From: Phycomyces nitens
Lineage: Eukaryota > Mucoromycota > Mucoromycetes > Mucorales > Phycomycetaceae
Assembly: GCA_022702545.1 (NCBI GenBank)
Contig: JAHRBC010000001.1
Location: 2,294,001 to 2,358,000, forward strand
Reading direction: 5' to 3'
DNA: 64,000 bases
The translations under genes and the position numbers were made by a program. Shown in pieces: positions 1 to 11,287 of the stretch (position 1 is the stretch's first letter; every line of letters begins with the position of its first letter). The notes beneath the pieces are model-generated. The model worked only from the letters and a program-made list of their open reading frames with translations, did not search any database and was not told the origin of the DNA.

Positions 1-293
1 ATTGCCAAATTACATGATTTACAATGAATTACATGAATTTCATGAAATAATATACTTTTATAAATAATTCTGTAAAATCATTGGGCACCAATGGTAACAA
101 GAAATGGTCATCGCTCAAGCACTCTGAGAAACTGGCAACATAAAGACATTGAATTGACACTTGGGACCCAATGCCTTTACAAAAGAGTGCTTAAAAGATA
201 CTAATCTTTTATTATTATTTTATAGATTACATTGCGGTGTTTTAAATATTTAAAAAAACCTGATTAACAAAAGATCAATCTTATACACTGGTT

Positions 294-1572
294 ATGTACC
301 TGATAGACATCATGTCCCAACCCTATCAGAATTTAACACTCGATTCATCAGATTCAGATGACGAAAGTCTTTATCTTTCGGCAGTCGAAGATCTTTTGGA
401 GAATGAGTCTTCAAGGTCATCAAGACGACCAAAGGCAATGAGAGGGCGTCCATTTAGAATTGGAATGTCAAATGGGTAACAATCTCTATTAATTCCTCTA
501 GAGATTTCTAATATTTACCCATAGTATTAGAAAGACTCCAGACCATGTCGTACCAAACCCTGCTGTTGTAAAAAAGCCTATAATCAGAATCGAAAAGCCA
601 AACGAACCCAAAAGTCCTGCCATCAAAAATGAGGAGCCAAACGAATCAGAAAAGCCAAAGTTCTCCTTCTTTACTCCACACCAAGAGGGAAAGATTCTCT
701 CAGCACGCGACGTTGGCTTTTCAGACTCGGAAGATCAGGGCTATGATTCAGAAACCTCAAGGGTACAGCCAAATAGCTGCTCAAGTGGTGTACAAAGCAT
801 CAAAAAGGAAGAAATAGAGGAATACCAACTAGAAGATAGCGATTACCTTGAAGACACTGAAGATGACCCGCTTGACAATAAAAATCACACATATTCCAAC
901 CCCAAAAAGCGACGCTCACCTACACCAGTTGGAAAGCTTGGGTATATCGATATACAGAATCCAAAAAAGAGATTTCGAGAACAGGCCAAAACACCACCAC
1001 CACAGAATAGTAGTCATTCCTCAATACAGCCAAACCAAGATAAAGGCAAAGGCAAAGGCAAACAATGCTCGAATACACCCTTATATGACGATCCCACCTC
1101 TTCTAGTTCCAAAGACATTGATAGCCCACCTTTCATCCCAAAGACAACTCGAGGACATTCCAGAACATCCAGTCCAGCAGGCTACCTTCGCTCTCTACCT
1201 ACTTCTATTAAATCCATAATCGGATCAAAAAACGAACGACCGCCAAAATACGCTTCTAGCAGTGATGAAGAAGATGTTGAACCCAAGGAAATAGACCTTT
1301 TCCCAATGAGATCAATACCTCCAATTAAGCCAACTGATCCCTCTAAACCCAAAAGAGTTTGGGTACTTTGGTCTCCTGAAGAGGAGAAGGCACTAGAGGA
1401 GGGTATAGTGGTGCATGGGGAAGGACGCTGGAAAAAGATCAAGGCAATGCATCCAGAGGTCTTGAAAAACCGATCGCCTGACCAAATCAAGGACAAGACC
1501 CGGTGTGAAAGGCGAAGGAGGATTCGCTTGAATATTCCGTTGGGAGTCTATGCAAGTAAATCGAAACACTAA
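294..1572 (+). CDS. Telobox-type Myb domain protein
   Basis: Two exons (294-475 and 531-1572) joined across a 55-nt GT-AG intron give about 407 residues. The first ATG is at 294; a second in-frame ATG at 312 is equally possible. Most of the protein is acidic, Ser/Pro-rich and low complexity, with a basic KKRRSP patch that may be a nuclear signal. A single C-terminal Myb/SANT-like domain lies at roughly residues 336-395: WSPEEEKAL, then GRWKKIK, then a third helix with IKDKTRCERRRR. That helix resembles the telobox (VDLKDKWRN-like) of telomere-repeat binding proteins such as Taz1/Teb1/TRF. A nuclear DNA-binding role at TTAGGG-like repeats is inferred. The telobox match is imperfect, so a general Myb factor is the alternative. 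Confidence 0.75.
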
Positions 1573-1577
1573 GAATC

Positions 1578-1613
<36 letters not shown>
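1578..1613. repeat. (AAT)n microsatellite
   Basis: About twelve AAT units directly after the stop codon of the Myb gene, probably in its 3' UTR. A shorter array of the same unit lies near 1706-1728. Confidence 0.9.
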
Positions 1614-1614
<1 letters not shown>

Positions 1615-1863
1615 TAACAATACTTTGCGTACTACTTGTATAAACCCCCTTAATATTATCTCCTATAAACATATATCTTTAATTACTGTGTAATTTCTCG
1701 TGTATAATAATAATAATAATAATAATAAAAACCTAATTTTCTTGTCGTTGGCTGGAATAATGACAGAAACATGTTGCCTAGTTACATGGTATTCAATGGT
1801 CCAATATCCAAGGAGTCCAATAAGGGGTTAGATATATTCTTGTGACTGGCGATTAAACAAAAG

Positions 1864-1871
1864 TATATAAA
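1864..1871 (+). promoter_or_regulatory. TATA box of the Sip5-like gene
   Basis: TATATAAA lies 28 nt upstream of the ATG at 1899, implying a very short 5' UTR or a start from a nearby site. Sequence match only. Confidence 0.45.
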
Positions 1872-1898
1872 GGTAACCAAGATGATGCCGAACAAGAC

Positions 1899-2808
1899 AT
1901 GGGTATTGTTAATTCAAAAGATAGAAACCAACTAGTAGACCATGGCTCACTAGTGTCCCAGAATGCACTTGGGGACACATGGGATTACAAGTCAGTAAAG
2001 AAGCTTATTCTCCACGGCCGACTTGCTCCATTCTACAAAGGTAATCTAATGACTGGCAATGCCATCACTAACAATCCAGGTGTTGGTGAATTATCTAGCC
2101 TGCCATCCTGCTCATCAGCTCTAGCACGGCGGATGTATCAGGATAATATAGAATGCCCTATATGCCTCTTGGTAATGCCTCAATTGATAGCTAAGCAAGA
2201 TATTTATTGGATTGTAGTATTATCCAATGAGTAATACCTCTCGATGCTGTAGTAAGCCAATTTGTACCGAATGCTTTATCCAACTTGCCCAGCGCCAGAT
2301 ATCACCTCTTTTGCCAATTGCCTGTCCTTTTTGCATTCAGCCAAAGTATGGAGTTATCCATAGACCTGCCAAGTGGAGCATTCATTACCAAGTACATTAT
2401 ATCCTCCTTGGTCTTTCGTCGTCTTACCTCGTCCATTCCTTCTAGTCATTCATTAAGAGAAGATCTGATTTAATACAAGACTCTGAAGAGACATGGATCC
2501 GGTTGGGCATAGATGATCCTGATGTGGTGTTTATTGGTAAGGATAGAGATATGTTTGAACGTCTCTCTCATTCATTTGTAGATCAAGTCAAATCGACGGT
2601 TGATCAACCTATGGCTACCTATTGTTCACCCAGTGGAACCACACGTCGCACAATCGTACGACCAGATCACCACCCGAATACACATTTTCCTCCCGAATCT
2701 TGCCCTGTCTTTATTCCACCCGATCGAGAAGAGGTGGCTGTAATGGAAGCATTGCGATCATGGCGAGCCAGATCAAACAGTACAGAATTCAGGCCATGCT
2801 CTGTGTGA
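1899..2808 (+). CDS. Sip5-like RING-type zinc finger protein
   Basis: Three exons (1899-2171, 2218-2391, 2446-2808; introns 46 and 54 nt) give 269 residues. The N-terminus is MGIVNSK, so glycine 2 could be myristoylated (inference). A LAPFYKG motif is followed by a RING-like cluster at about residues 85-125: ECPICLLYYP, CCSKPICTEC, CPFC. This order, including the CC-x2-PICTECF signature, matches yeast Sip5, a protein reported to bind the Snf1 kinase and Reg1. The C-terminal DREEVAVMEALRSW helix also fits the family, although the protein is shorter than yeast Sip5. The first intron interrupts the zinc cluster between ECPICLL and YYP. A role in glucose signalling or as an E3 ligase is inferred from the family only. 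Confidence 0.8.
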
Positions 2809-3253
2809 ATTCAAAATACTAGAAGAAGAAAGAAAATGGTATTGCAAAGCCAGCTTCTGGGCTTCTAATCTATAATTCAGAACCTCTCTCTAATATCTAA
2901 TGAAAAAAAAAACCAAGTTTAATATATTCAACCTCTTTATCACCTTTTTATTATTAGTAGTATTTATTATTATTATTATGAGTAAAGTGTATTTTATAGC
3001 GTCTTTATCCTCGGGTATGGTGGAATATTTACAAGATGCCTCGGGAATTAGTAATAAACACACACATATATTTTACCGTGGAAGAAACGTCATCGATTTA
3101 ATAGCGGTCACAACCAATGCAATCCATATTTGGAATCTGTCCCTGCAGAAAAGGCAAGAACCTACTCGAACAATTGGACTTGATTCTTTGACAGATAAAG
3201 CCCAGCCACGCTTCCATTTTTGACAAACTTATTCTCTCAAAAAATACCTTTCA
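2809..3253. other. Intergenic, no supported gene
   Basis: AT-rich spacer between two plus-strand genes. A 107-codon open frame at 2900-3223 begins with a Lys run and a poly-Ile stretch made by ATT repeats. I see no domain and regard it as chance. Confidence 0.6.
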
Positions 3254-4415
3254 ATGGAAAAATTACTTCAGTGGGCTGTCAACAATACCGACCAAGATGA
3301 TCTTCAGCGCAAGGCTGAGGCTGTCCGTCGTGGCGAACTCAAAGTAGATCCAAAGCGTTATGATCCCGCAATTATCGAAGCTATTCTCGGAAAGGATGAC
3401 GCGACCCGTATGAAGGGTAAAATATAATCAAAACAACATGCAAATCATGAGCAGAATAGAATCCTAATACTCAAAATCAGAGGCTGTGGCTTGTATCGAT
3501 GACAAGGAAGATACTGTGGAGAACAAGGAAATCGCCTTGGACAACCTTGAATTATTGATTGAAGGCATTGACAATGCAATGAATATTGAAAACATGAAAT
3601 TGTGGCCTAGCATTATTGCCCAGTTTTCGGCCAAGGAGCCCTCATTGCGCAAAGGATCCATATGGGTGGCTGGTACAGCTGTCCAGAACAACCCAGCAGC
3701 ACAAAAGGCAGTAAGTTTTTTTTTATATAGTGTTCACATATATAATGCATGTATTGATTAAATTGTGCAGTTTTTGAAAAACAATGGTCTGGAGCCTCTT
3801 GTTGCAATCTTGAAGAAGAAGGATGAGGATAAGCAAGTTCGTTCCAAGGCTATTTATGCCATTTCTTGTTTCCTCAAGCACTTTAAGGAAGGTGTCGAGG
3901 GCTTTGAGGCGCTGGACGGATTCAGTGCCTTGGCAAACATTCTAAAGGACGAACAAGGTAAGCTTTTTGTTTGGTTTTATGGGTCGAGATGAATATCAAA
4001 GACTGAAATTTTTGGATGGCTCTAGATGCTTCCATCTTGCGCAAGGTTGTCTTTTCTTTCAACAGCTTGATGCTCGAGAACCCTCAATTGCCTTCTATTC
4101 TCCTGTCGCACGGTGTTGTGGAGGTTCTCGATGGTGTATTGGCCAAGTACACCGAGGAAGGAGATGAGGATATGGTAGAAAAGGTAAGAGTTGGTTAGCA
4201 AGACAAATATATAGACCCTTTTTTCTTAAATTGGATCACATTTATTAAACCATGGTATTTTTTTATAGACATTGCGTACTCTCCACACCCTCTTGACTCA
4301 CACCAAGACTTCTCCTACTGCTGACATCAAGAAGCATATCGAGGCTGCAAGAACCAAGTTTGGTGCAGAATATCTCGGTCTAGATGATGCCGAGTGGACT
4401 GAATTGTTGGGATAA
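3254..4415 (+). CDS. FES1: Fes1/HspBP1-type Hsp70 nucleotide exchange factor
   Basis: Five exons (3254-3416, 3481-3710, 3771-3957, 4026-4183, 4269-4415) give 294 residues, the usual length for Fes1. The N-terminus MEKLLQWAVNN is the Fes1 start signature. The body is armadillo-like helices with the hallmark GTAVQNNPAAQ and repeats such as LVAILKKKDED and RSKAIYAISC. Fes1 is a cytosolic armadillo protein that releases ADP from Hsp70 (Ssa class) and helps steer misfolded proteins to degradation. An Hsp70 of the matching cytosolic class is encoded at 49241-51410. The gene is convergent with the tRNA isopentenyltransferase gene, the stop codons being about 160 nt apart. TGTAAATA at 4445-4452, just after the stop, fits a Pumilio site (UGUANAUA). 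Confidence 0.93.
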
Positions 4416-4572
4416 ATCTAGAGAATATTCTGTATTTTTATCTCTGTAAATATATATATTATGTAGAAGCTATCAATCTTGGATAATGAAAGTGTGAATA
4501 ATGATAAAAAAAGGGTTTAAAGAAGTATGTATATTTTGGAATGCAAATCTAGCTACAGAGAAAACCTGCTGT

Positions 4573-6494
4573 TTAAAGAGGAAGTTTGTTTGCCTTTATT
4601 CCATCCATTCGCTTTCGCTTTGACGACTTCCTGTGCCAACGACTCTTTTTATGCTGTTCCCACTCGAGATCTCCATTTAGAACCGCCACCTCTCCCTTGT
4701 TAGTGACGCAGACAGGGCATACATGCTTCTTCCAGTTGAGCACACGCGTGTGGGTGCTAATAGATGTTAAGAAAAAATGGACATATATACATTACACTTA
4801 CTCTTCTGCTTCTGACTTTGATAGCATCTTGGCTGCCATGTCTCCAAAGCTAGTTGGATCTGGCATTGGTTCATCTTGTAAAAAGGCTACACAGATAACA
4901 TTTGTGTTTAGTGCCAATGTAGTTTGTGGCCCAATGTAAAACTCACCTCTTGCCACATCGATTGCTTTTTGTTGTACATTTGTATTCCATGAATCAAGGT
5001 CTAGATTCCATGGATTAAGCTCACATTATTGCCAAGTGCACTTTACGGATTCCATACCTCCTGCATCAAGTAAATAAACCATCACATCGCCCTTTGAGTC
5101 AAATACAGAAGGTAGAAACTTATTACGAATCCACTGGACCTGTCGTCTGGCATATCGTCTTGTAGCAGCCTTCATGCGTTCAGTGCACTCATCCTTGATC
5201 TTCTTTAGCTCTGAGGATTTTATATTAAAACTTGGGGCTAGATAAATTCACTTTTAACCATCTTACCTGGCTCTTCCAACGTGTCGTTTTCGATGGCTGT
5301 GAAGTAAGGATCAAACTCCTTGTAGCCTTTTTTGTTTTGTTTTGGTTAAAAAATGGCAAGGTTACAGAATACAAACAAGTTACCTATGGCCTGCCATAAA
5401 CCGCGTTGATATTTCTCTAATTCCTGACCAGGTAATGTAATTGATCCACCCACGACGCGTCTTCGCAAATCCTTGATTTCTTCAAACAGACCAGTCTATA
5501 TATGCTTGGATGTCAATGGTTTATGATATGTACTCAGATATTACCTCTATCATTTTATCTACTCGTTCGTCCAGGCGAGGATACAGGGCAAGTGGGTCTG
5601 CATAAAGCCAAAAGACAAGTGCTTTGAACCTGTAATTCAACACTTGATCAACCTCTACCAAATATTCACAAGAACTACCTTGGCTGGGCACCATGCACCT
5701 CTTTTTGGGCCCTTTGTTCCTTGATAATCTCACTCTGAGGCTTCCCTGTCGCATGAAAGATCTAACATGTCATAGCAACCAATGGACCAAATGATCAGTA
5801 ACATGGATCCTTTGGCCCAGTCCCAACATACTTGTAGACTACGCATAATCTTTCTTCGATCAGATTCATGCCATTTTGTGGCCATGATTGGATCCACTTG
5901 TTTCAGACGATCATAGAGCTCATGGGTCTGTAGCACCTCTAGCTCTGGAACCAAGTCTGGAGATGGACTACGACTCTTTTGAAACTCTTCATCATTATCA
6001 TCATTATCACTAGTATCGCTCTCTGTCGTTGTTTCTTTGATCAGTGTGTTTTTCCACAGCAAAGACTGCATGTAATAGTTTGTTCCTCCCACCAAGACAG
6101 GCAATTGGTTCTCATTTGATAGTTTTTCAATCTAAAGACGCAAGTATCTCAAGTCTCAATAAGATATCCAGACTGGCTGTTGATACAAACACATTGAGTC
6201 GCATCGCGCTTGAATTCTGTCACTTTGTATTCATCCTCTGGATCCAGAAAGTCCATTAGGTGATGTATGACTCCCTGGCGTTCTTCTACGGGCATCTTGT
6301 TGGTAATTATGTCAAGTCCTTTGTAGACCTGATCTGCTGTCAATCTTGCTAATCGCGATCAAGTTGGGAATTTCAACACTTGCCTGCATGGCATCAGAAT
6401 TGATTGCCTGTCCACGCAGGGCCCTACACAAATCTACAGCAAGATTGCTCTTGCCAACACCAGTTGTGCCAATTACAGAGAGGATCTTTCGCAT
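4573..6494 (-). CDS. MOD5: tRNA dimethylallyltransferase (Mod5/MiaA/TRIT1 type)
   Basis: Eleven exons were traced on the minus strand: 6384-6494, 6191-6328, 5832-6131, 5679-5761, 5545-5629, 5384-5495, 5267-5326, 5058-5210, 4947-5000, 4802-4886, 4573-4756. They give 454 residues with all phases closing. Features in order: P-loop GTTGVGKSNLA, INSDAMQVYKGLDIITNK, GGTNYYMQSLLW, DRRKIMRSLQ, FWLYADP, RRYARRQVQWIRNK, and a C-terminal C2H2 zinc finger (CPVC...EQH...H) typical of eukaryotic enzymes. The enzyme transfers the dimethylallyl group to A37 of tRNAs reading UNN codons. Intron 1 (6329-6383) has a GC donor within CAG|GCAAGT. An upstream in-frame ATG at 6518 could add eight residues. A mitochondrial/cytosolic split is known for Mod5 but not visible here. 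Confidence 0.93.
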
Positions 6495-6768
6495 TCCAAA
6501 CAATCGGGAAAAATACAAGGAAATAAATATCTATATAGATATATATATAGAAATCGAATTTTTTATAGTCACGACCGGTTTCTCTTGTGAATTGGCTAGC
6601 AATGTTGGGATATTTATTTGATGTTTACTATTTATACTTTTTTATAAAGACCCTTGTTGCAAATCAAGTTATTCTAATGAGAGCATTTTTTTATAAAGAA
6701 GTTGAGAAAACACAATGTACAGTAAAGAAGATATAGATATGTAGAGCAAAATCATTGACTCGGGGAAT

Positions 6769-8262
6769 TTAAGCCTTGACAGCCTTGGAAGCAGCAGCAA
6801 TAGAATCAATGACTCGTGAAATGGCCAAATCGGTCTCTTCCTGGGTGATGTTGAGTGGGGGAATAAGACGAAGAGTCTCGTAGATGGAGGTGGTCAAGAC
6901 AATGGTGTCCAACTTAAGGGCCTCCTGGGCAATCGAGTTGGCAAAACCATAGGGAACACCCATAAACTCAATACCGATCATCAAACCCTCACCGCGCACA
7001 TCGACAGTGACACCCTTGGGGAGAACAGAGGGGATCTTTGCACGCAAGGCAGAGAAGAACTGCTTGGATCTATTGAAACATTAGTTTCTTGGTCTTGGTC
7101 TTATTATCATTATTATTGCTTTACCTGGCATTGCAGTTGTCCAACAACTTCTCCTCATCAAATACACGGAGGGTGGCATTGGCAGCCGCACAAGAGATTG
7201 CGTTACCAGAGTAAGTTCCACCCATGGATCCTGGTGGCTGGAGATCCATCAAGGCCTTGTTGGCAACAATGCCAGAGAGAGGGTAGCCGGAAGCAATACC
7301 CTTGGCCATAACCAGGATATCAGGGACAATGCCAGTGTGCTCGACAGCAAACATCTTTCCAGTGCGTCCAAAGCCAGACTGTACTTCATCGCAAATCAAC
7401 AGAATGTTATGCTTATCACACAAATCACGGAGACCCTTCATGTAGCCTATTGATTCATCCAGTATTAGCCCATGCACTCAAAAAACAAACTAAAGACTTA
7501 CCCTTGGGGGGAACAACATAACCACCCTCGCCCTGGATGGGCTCAATAAGAATGGCAGCAGTGTCCTCGGGAGAAGAGCGCTGCTTGAGGAGAATCTCCA
7601 ACTGACGGAGAGCCTCTTCACCACACCATTCGGGAGTGAACTTGGTGGGGTCAGCCTTGTGGGCAGACCACTGCTGGAAGTAAGGGTAGGGTGCCACATG
7701 GACACCGGGCATCAAGGGACCAAAGCCGGCAGAGTAAGTGGTCTTGGAGGTAGTCAAGGCCATGGTACCAAAGGTACGACCGTGGTACGAACCCTGGAAT
7801 ACAATGATGTTCTGCTTCTTGGTAGCCTGTCTGGCCAACTTGATGGCAGCCTCAACAGCCTCGGAACCAGAGTTCCAGAAGAAGAAGGTATCGAGCTTGG
7901 GCGAAGGCATTCTGCTCTTGAGACCCTCAATGAGGTCAAGCATGGGCTTCTGGAAAAAGATGTTGACCTGACCGTGGGACAGGTTGGCAGCCTGTTCCTG
8001 GACAGCCTTGACAACGGTAGGGTGACAGTGACCTAAGATAACGAACATGAGCTTCAAAATGCACTCATAAATGCGTGCTTAAACACGATGATTTACCTGT
8101 GTTGGTGACTCCAATGCCGGTGGTAAGATCAAGGTACTTCTTGCCCTCAATGGTCCAGACATAGGTGCCCTTTCCCTTGGTAATGACGAGCTCAGTGCTG
8201 CGTCCAATACCTCTGGCGATGTGCTTCTTTCCGAATTGAGCGAGCTTTGTGGCGACAGACAT
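6769..8262 (-). CDS. 4-aminobutyrate aminotransferase (class III PLP)
   Basis: Four exons (8097-8262, 7502-8032, 7125-7446, 6769-7069) give 439 residues. Class III aminotransferase signatures are clear: TGIGVTNTGHCHP, FFWNSGSEAVEAAIKLAR, GSYHGRTFGTMALT, IEPIQGEGGY, ICDEVQSGFGRTGKMFAVEH, and VMAKGIASGYPLSG with the PLP-binding lysine. The reaction is GABA plus 2-oxoglutarate to succinate semialdehyde plus glutamate. Related enzymes in the same class prefer other amines, so substrate is family-based. The start at 8262 is followed by an amphipathic TKLAQFGKKHIARGIGRST segment that could act as a mitochondrial presequence (inference). An upstream in-frame ATG at 8286 would add eight residues. Confidence 0.92.
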
Positions 8263-9489
8263 TGTAGATGAGAAAGAGTTCGTCAAACACCAAAATGCAC
8301 GACAGAGAACCGTCTTTTATATCTGGCCACAGCATCTGGCACACATACTAAGACTGACATGTAAGCCAATCAGGGCGTGTGAGACATAAAGTGCTTATAG
8401 CTTTCATTATAAAAACTGCCCGTCATTTGTCATCTAGGGCCAATCATGCTCCAGACCCGCGTCAAGCGTGTACACTCATGATTACCTTCTCCGACTGCTT
8501 CTTGAGCCAAAGAAGCATGGCCGTTCTGATTTTAAGTTGAACTATTTACCATAAAAGGAAAGATGCGATCCTATATTGTTAGAGAGATGCCCTTTCAGAG
8601 GGCGTGTGAATCCAATCCCAAAAAAACTGTCAAATTTCTGCTTTTTGGCTTTACAACTCCCTTATCCCTATCACCCTTTCAACCAAATAACTGTGCGGAT
8701 AAAGAATCATCCACGGTATGATCCCCTTGTACGAGGGTTGAATGGGACGGCATGGACCAGGCTCAAAAGCTGTGTGGACGTCAATCCAAGGCCTATCCTG
8801 GGTCCCCTATGCCCTGTGACCACAGGCGCCTCTGTTGGCATGGTTACAAATTACACCTTAGTAAAGCCCTCGTTGTAGTCTAGATGGTGTGAGCAACGTA
8901 TGACACTAGTGGCTGACTTTGGGCATGTCAGTTTTTTTTTCTTTTTATTGTCTTTATCTCTATAGCTTATCTGACAGCCAACAATTCTTCAACCCAAAAG
9001 CAGCCTGCAGCACGGATAAAATTAGAGCCTTGGCAGAGTTTATCTATTATCTTCTCTTGTTAAATATCGACTTTTTTGGACCGGTAAAAGGATCAATCTT
9101 TATAATGCTCAGGAACCAGATCATCAATTGAGGTGATCTTTACAATGCATACAATTCACGTAGAATAGACACCCAATTGACACATTGACTATCACGCTGT
9201 CTAAAATGCCTGTCCAAAATCTATCTCTAGATCGAGTATTTTCCCACTATATATGTTGTATATTTTCTTCGGGTTAAATCGCAAACTAAATCACGCCAAA
9301 TAATCAATGGAATTATAACCACCAAATACATCTCTTGTCAAGTAGTCAGTTTTTACAGGCGTTCTACACATCTTCTCTAGACGCATGAACATCCTCACTA
9401 TTTGTTTGAAACACCGTCCATAGTCACACTTGAAAAAATTGCGTGTTTACCAGCCTTCGCTCTTCTCTCCTGTAATTAACATCATCACC
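8263..9489. other. Shared upstream region of the GABA-T and eIF3h genes
   Basis: A 1.2-kb divergent spacer with no convincing coding gene. A tight hairpin (GCCCT-TTCAG-AGGGC) lies near 8588-8606, and 8700-8870 is distinctly richer in GC than its surroundings. Pyrimidine-rich tracts precede the eIF3h start. No known snRNA, SRP, RNase P or tRNA motif was recognised. Confidence 0.5.
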
Positions 9490-10822
9490 ATGGCCACCAG
9501 CCTTCCTACACCCGAACCTCTCAAGGTTGTCCAGATCGATGGTTTGGTAAGAACACCTCTTGAAAAAAAAATAACCATTCCTACTTTTTCTCACACGATT
9601 CCCATCAAAAGGTTGTCCTCAAGATCATCAAGCACTGTCGCGAGTCTTATCCCACCGATGTCACTGGCCAGTTGCTTGGTCTCGATGACAAGGGTTTACT
9701 CGAAGTAACCAACTGCTTCCCCTTCCCATTAGATGGTGATGATGACACTAGTGGTAAGATCCCACCGAGAAACCTTTCAGTCAACACTAGAATAAAATTT
9801 GATCATATTTGTTTTATTTTTATTTTTATTTTTTTACAGCCCAGTACCAGCTCGATATGATGAGATGTCTCCGTGCCGTCAATGTCGATAACAACACTGT
9901 CGGCTGGTATCGTTCCGCTCACCTCGGCAACTTTGTTGATGCCAACTTGATCGAGACCCAATACAGCTACCAAAACTCCCTTAGTGCCAACTCTGTTGTC
10001 ATTATTCACGATGTCTCCAAGAGTGCTGCCCAGAGCAACTTGAGCTTGAGAGCCTTTAGATTGCAGGATGCCTTTATGAAGGCATACGAAGCCAAGAAGT
10101 TCACAACCGAAAGGTATATATATATATATTTGGTTGGTTGTGTAAAGAAAGAAAGAAAAAGGGAATTTATACTCGGCTGGTAAATGTGTGTAGTCTTGCT
10201 CAGGCCAAGCTCTCGTTCTCAAACATCTTTGAGGAATTGCCCGTCAAGGTCCACAACTCTCACCTTGTTACCTTGATGCTTCACAACCTCGAGATGCCCC
10301 GTCTCGACTCTAGCCGTCTCCGTACCCTTTCGACCTTTGCTTCGTCCCAGAAAGAACAGTCTGTCGCCGAAGAAGCCAGACCTCTTGCTCCCAACTTTGA
10401 CGTTCTTGATCTCGAATTGGATCCTTTTATGCAAAAGAACCTCGAGTACCTTTTGGACTGCTCCGATTTGCAGCAGCAAGAGCAGAACAACTACCAGTAC
10501 TGGCAGAGAAGCATGGCTCGCGAGCAGACCAAGATGCAGACATGGTTGACCAAGAGAGTAAGAAGCTGATTTCAAGATATATGTGATGTTAAATATTTGT
10601 CTTTATGTTAAACAGAAGCAGGAGAATGTCCATCGCGCACAACAGGGCAAGCCCCTCTTGCCCGAAGACGAGGTCAACACATTGTTCAAGCTCCCCGCCG
10701 AGCCCAGTCGCCTGGAATCTATGATCCTCAGTGCACAAATGCACAACTTCACCAAGCAGTTGAACCAGTTTGCTGGACCCAGTCTTGCCAGATTATACAG
10801 CATTCAGGAATTGCAAAAGTAA
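9490..10822 (+). CDS. Translation initiation factor eIF3 subunit h
   Basis: Five exons (9490-9546, 9612-9753, 9840-10113, 10194-10557, 10616-10822) give 347 residues, the usual eIF3h length. The N-terminal MPN domain begins [17 protein letters not shown] and continues through [19 protein letters not shown] and [11 protein letters not shown]. The catalytic JAMM histidines are not retained, as is normal in eIF3h. The C-terminal half is helical, with [17 protein letters not shown] and a final [20 protein letters not shown]. eIF3h stabilises the MPN half of the eIF3 complex and is found in filamentous fungi but absent from S. cerevisiae. Start chosen at the ATG in a CACCATGG context. Confidence 0.92.
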
Positions 10823-11287
10823 AAAAAAAAATCACAACCATCACTATCACCATTACCACAACTCTACAAACACCAAAGAAAAAAAAAGAAAGCGATGCAT
10901 TTTTTTCCTATATATATTTGTGTATACATTACATGTGTTTTGCTAGTATTAAGAGGCAAGTCTTTTTTTTTAACGTGGCAAACATCTATTGTATAAAGGG
11001 GGACTGGATCATAGAAAGATTATAATGTGGTATACTTGTGAATTCTATTCAATGCCGTCGTAATAATATAAATTACAAAGCATTCCAAGCAGACGTCGAT
11101 CTCGTATTAAATAGGCCTCTTAAAGGAGGAGGAGGGGGGAGCTCACAATACAATAATTCACTTTAGCTTGTTTTCATATTTATTTGAACTCATTTCGTTT
11201 TTATCCTATTTACATATAGTGCAAGTTATATTTGTTATTTTTTTAAAGCTTGTTACAAGACATTTTATATATATATATATTGTGGGG
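10823..11287. other. Convergent intergenic spacer
   Basis: 3' UTR DNA between eIF3h (+) and the Cdc20-like gene (-). It contains A-runs, T-runs and a short (TA)n at about 11269-11280. Nothing else was recognised. Confidence 0.6.

Noticed and set aside
2900..3223. 107-codon plus-strand frame
   Set aside because: Low-complexity start with poly-Ile, no motif and no splice partner.
7659..8036. 125-codon plus-strand frame inside the GABA-T gene
   Set aside because: Shadow of exon 2 of the aminotransferase on the opposite strand.
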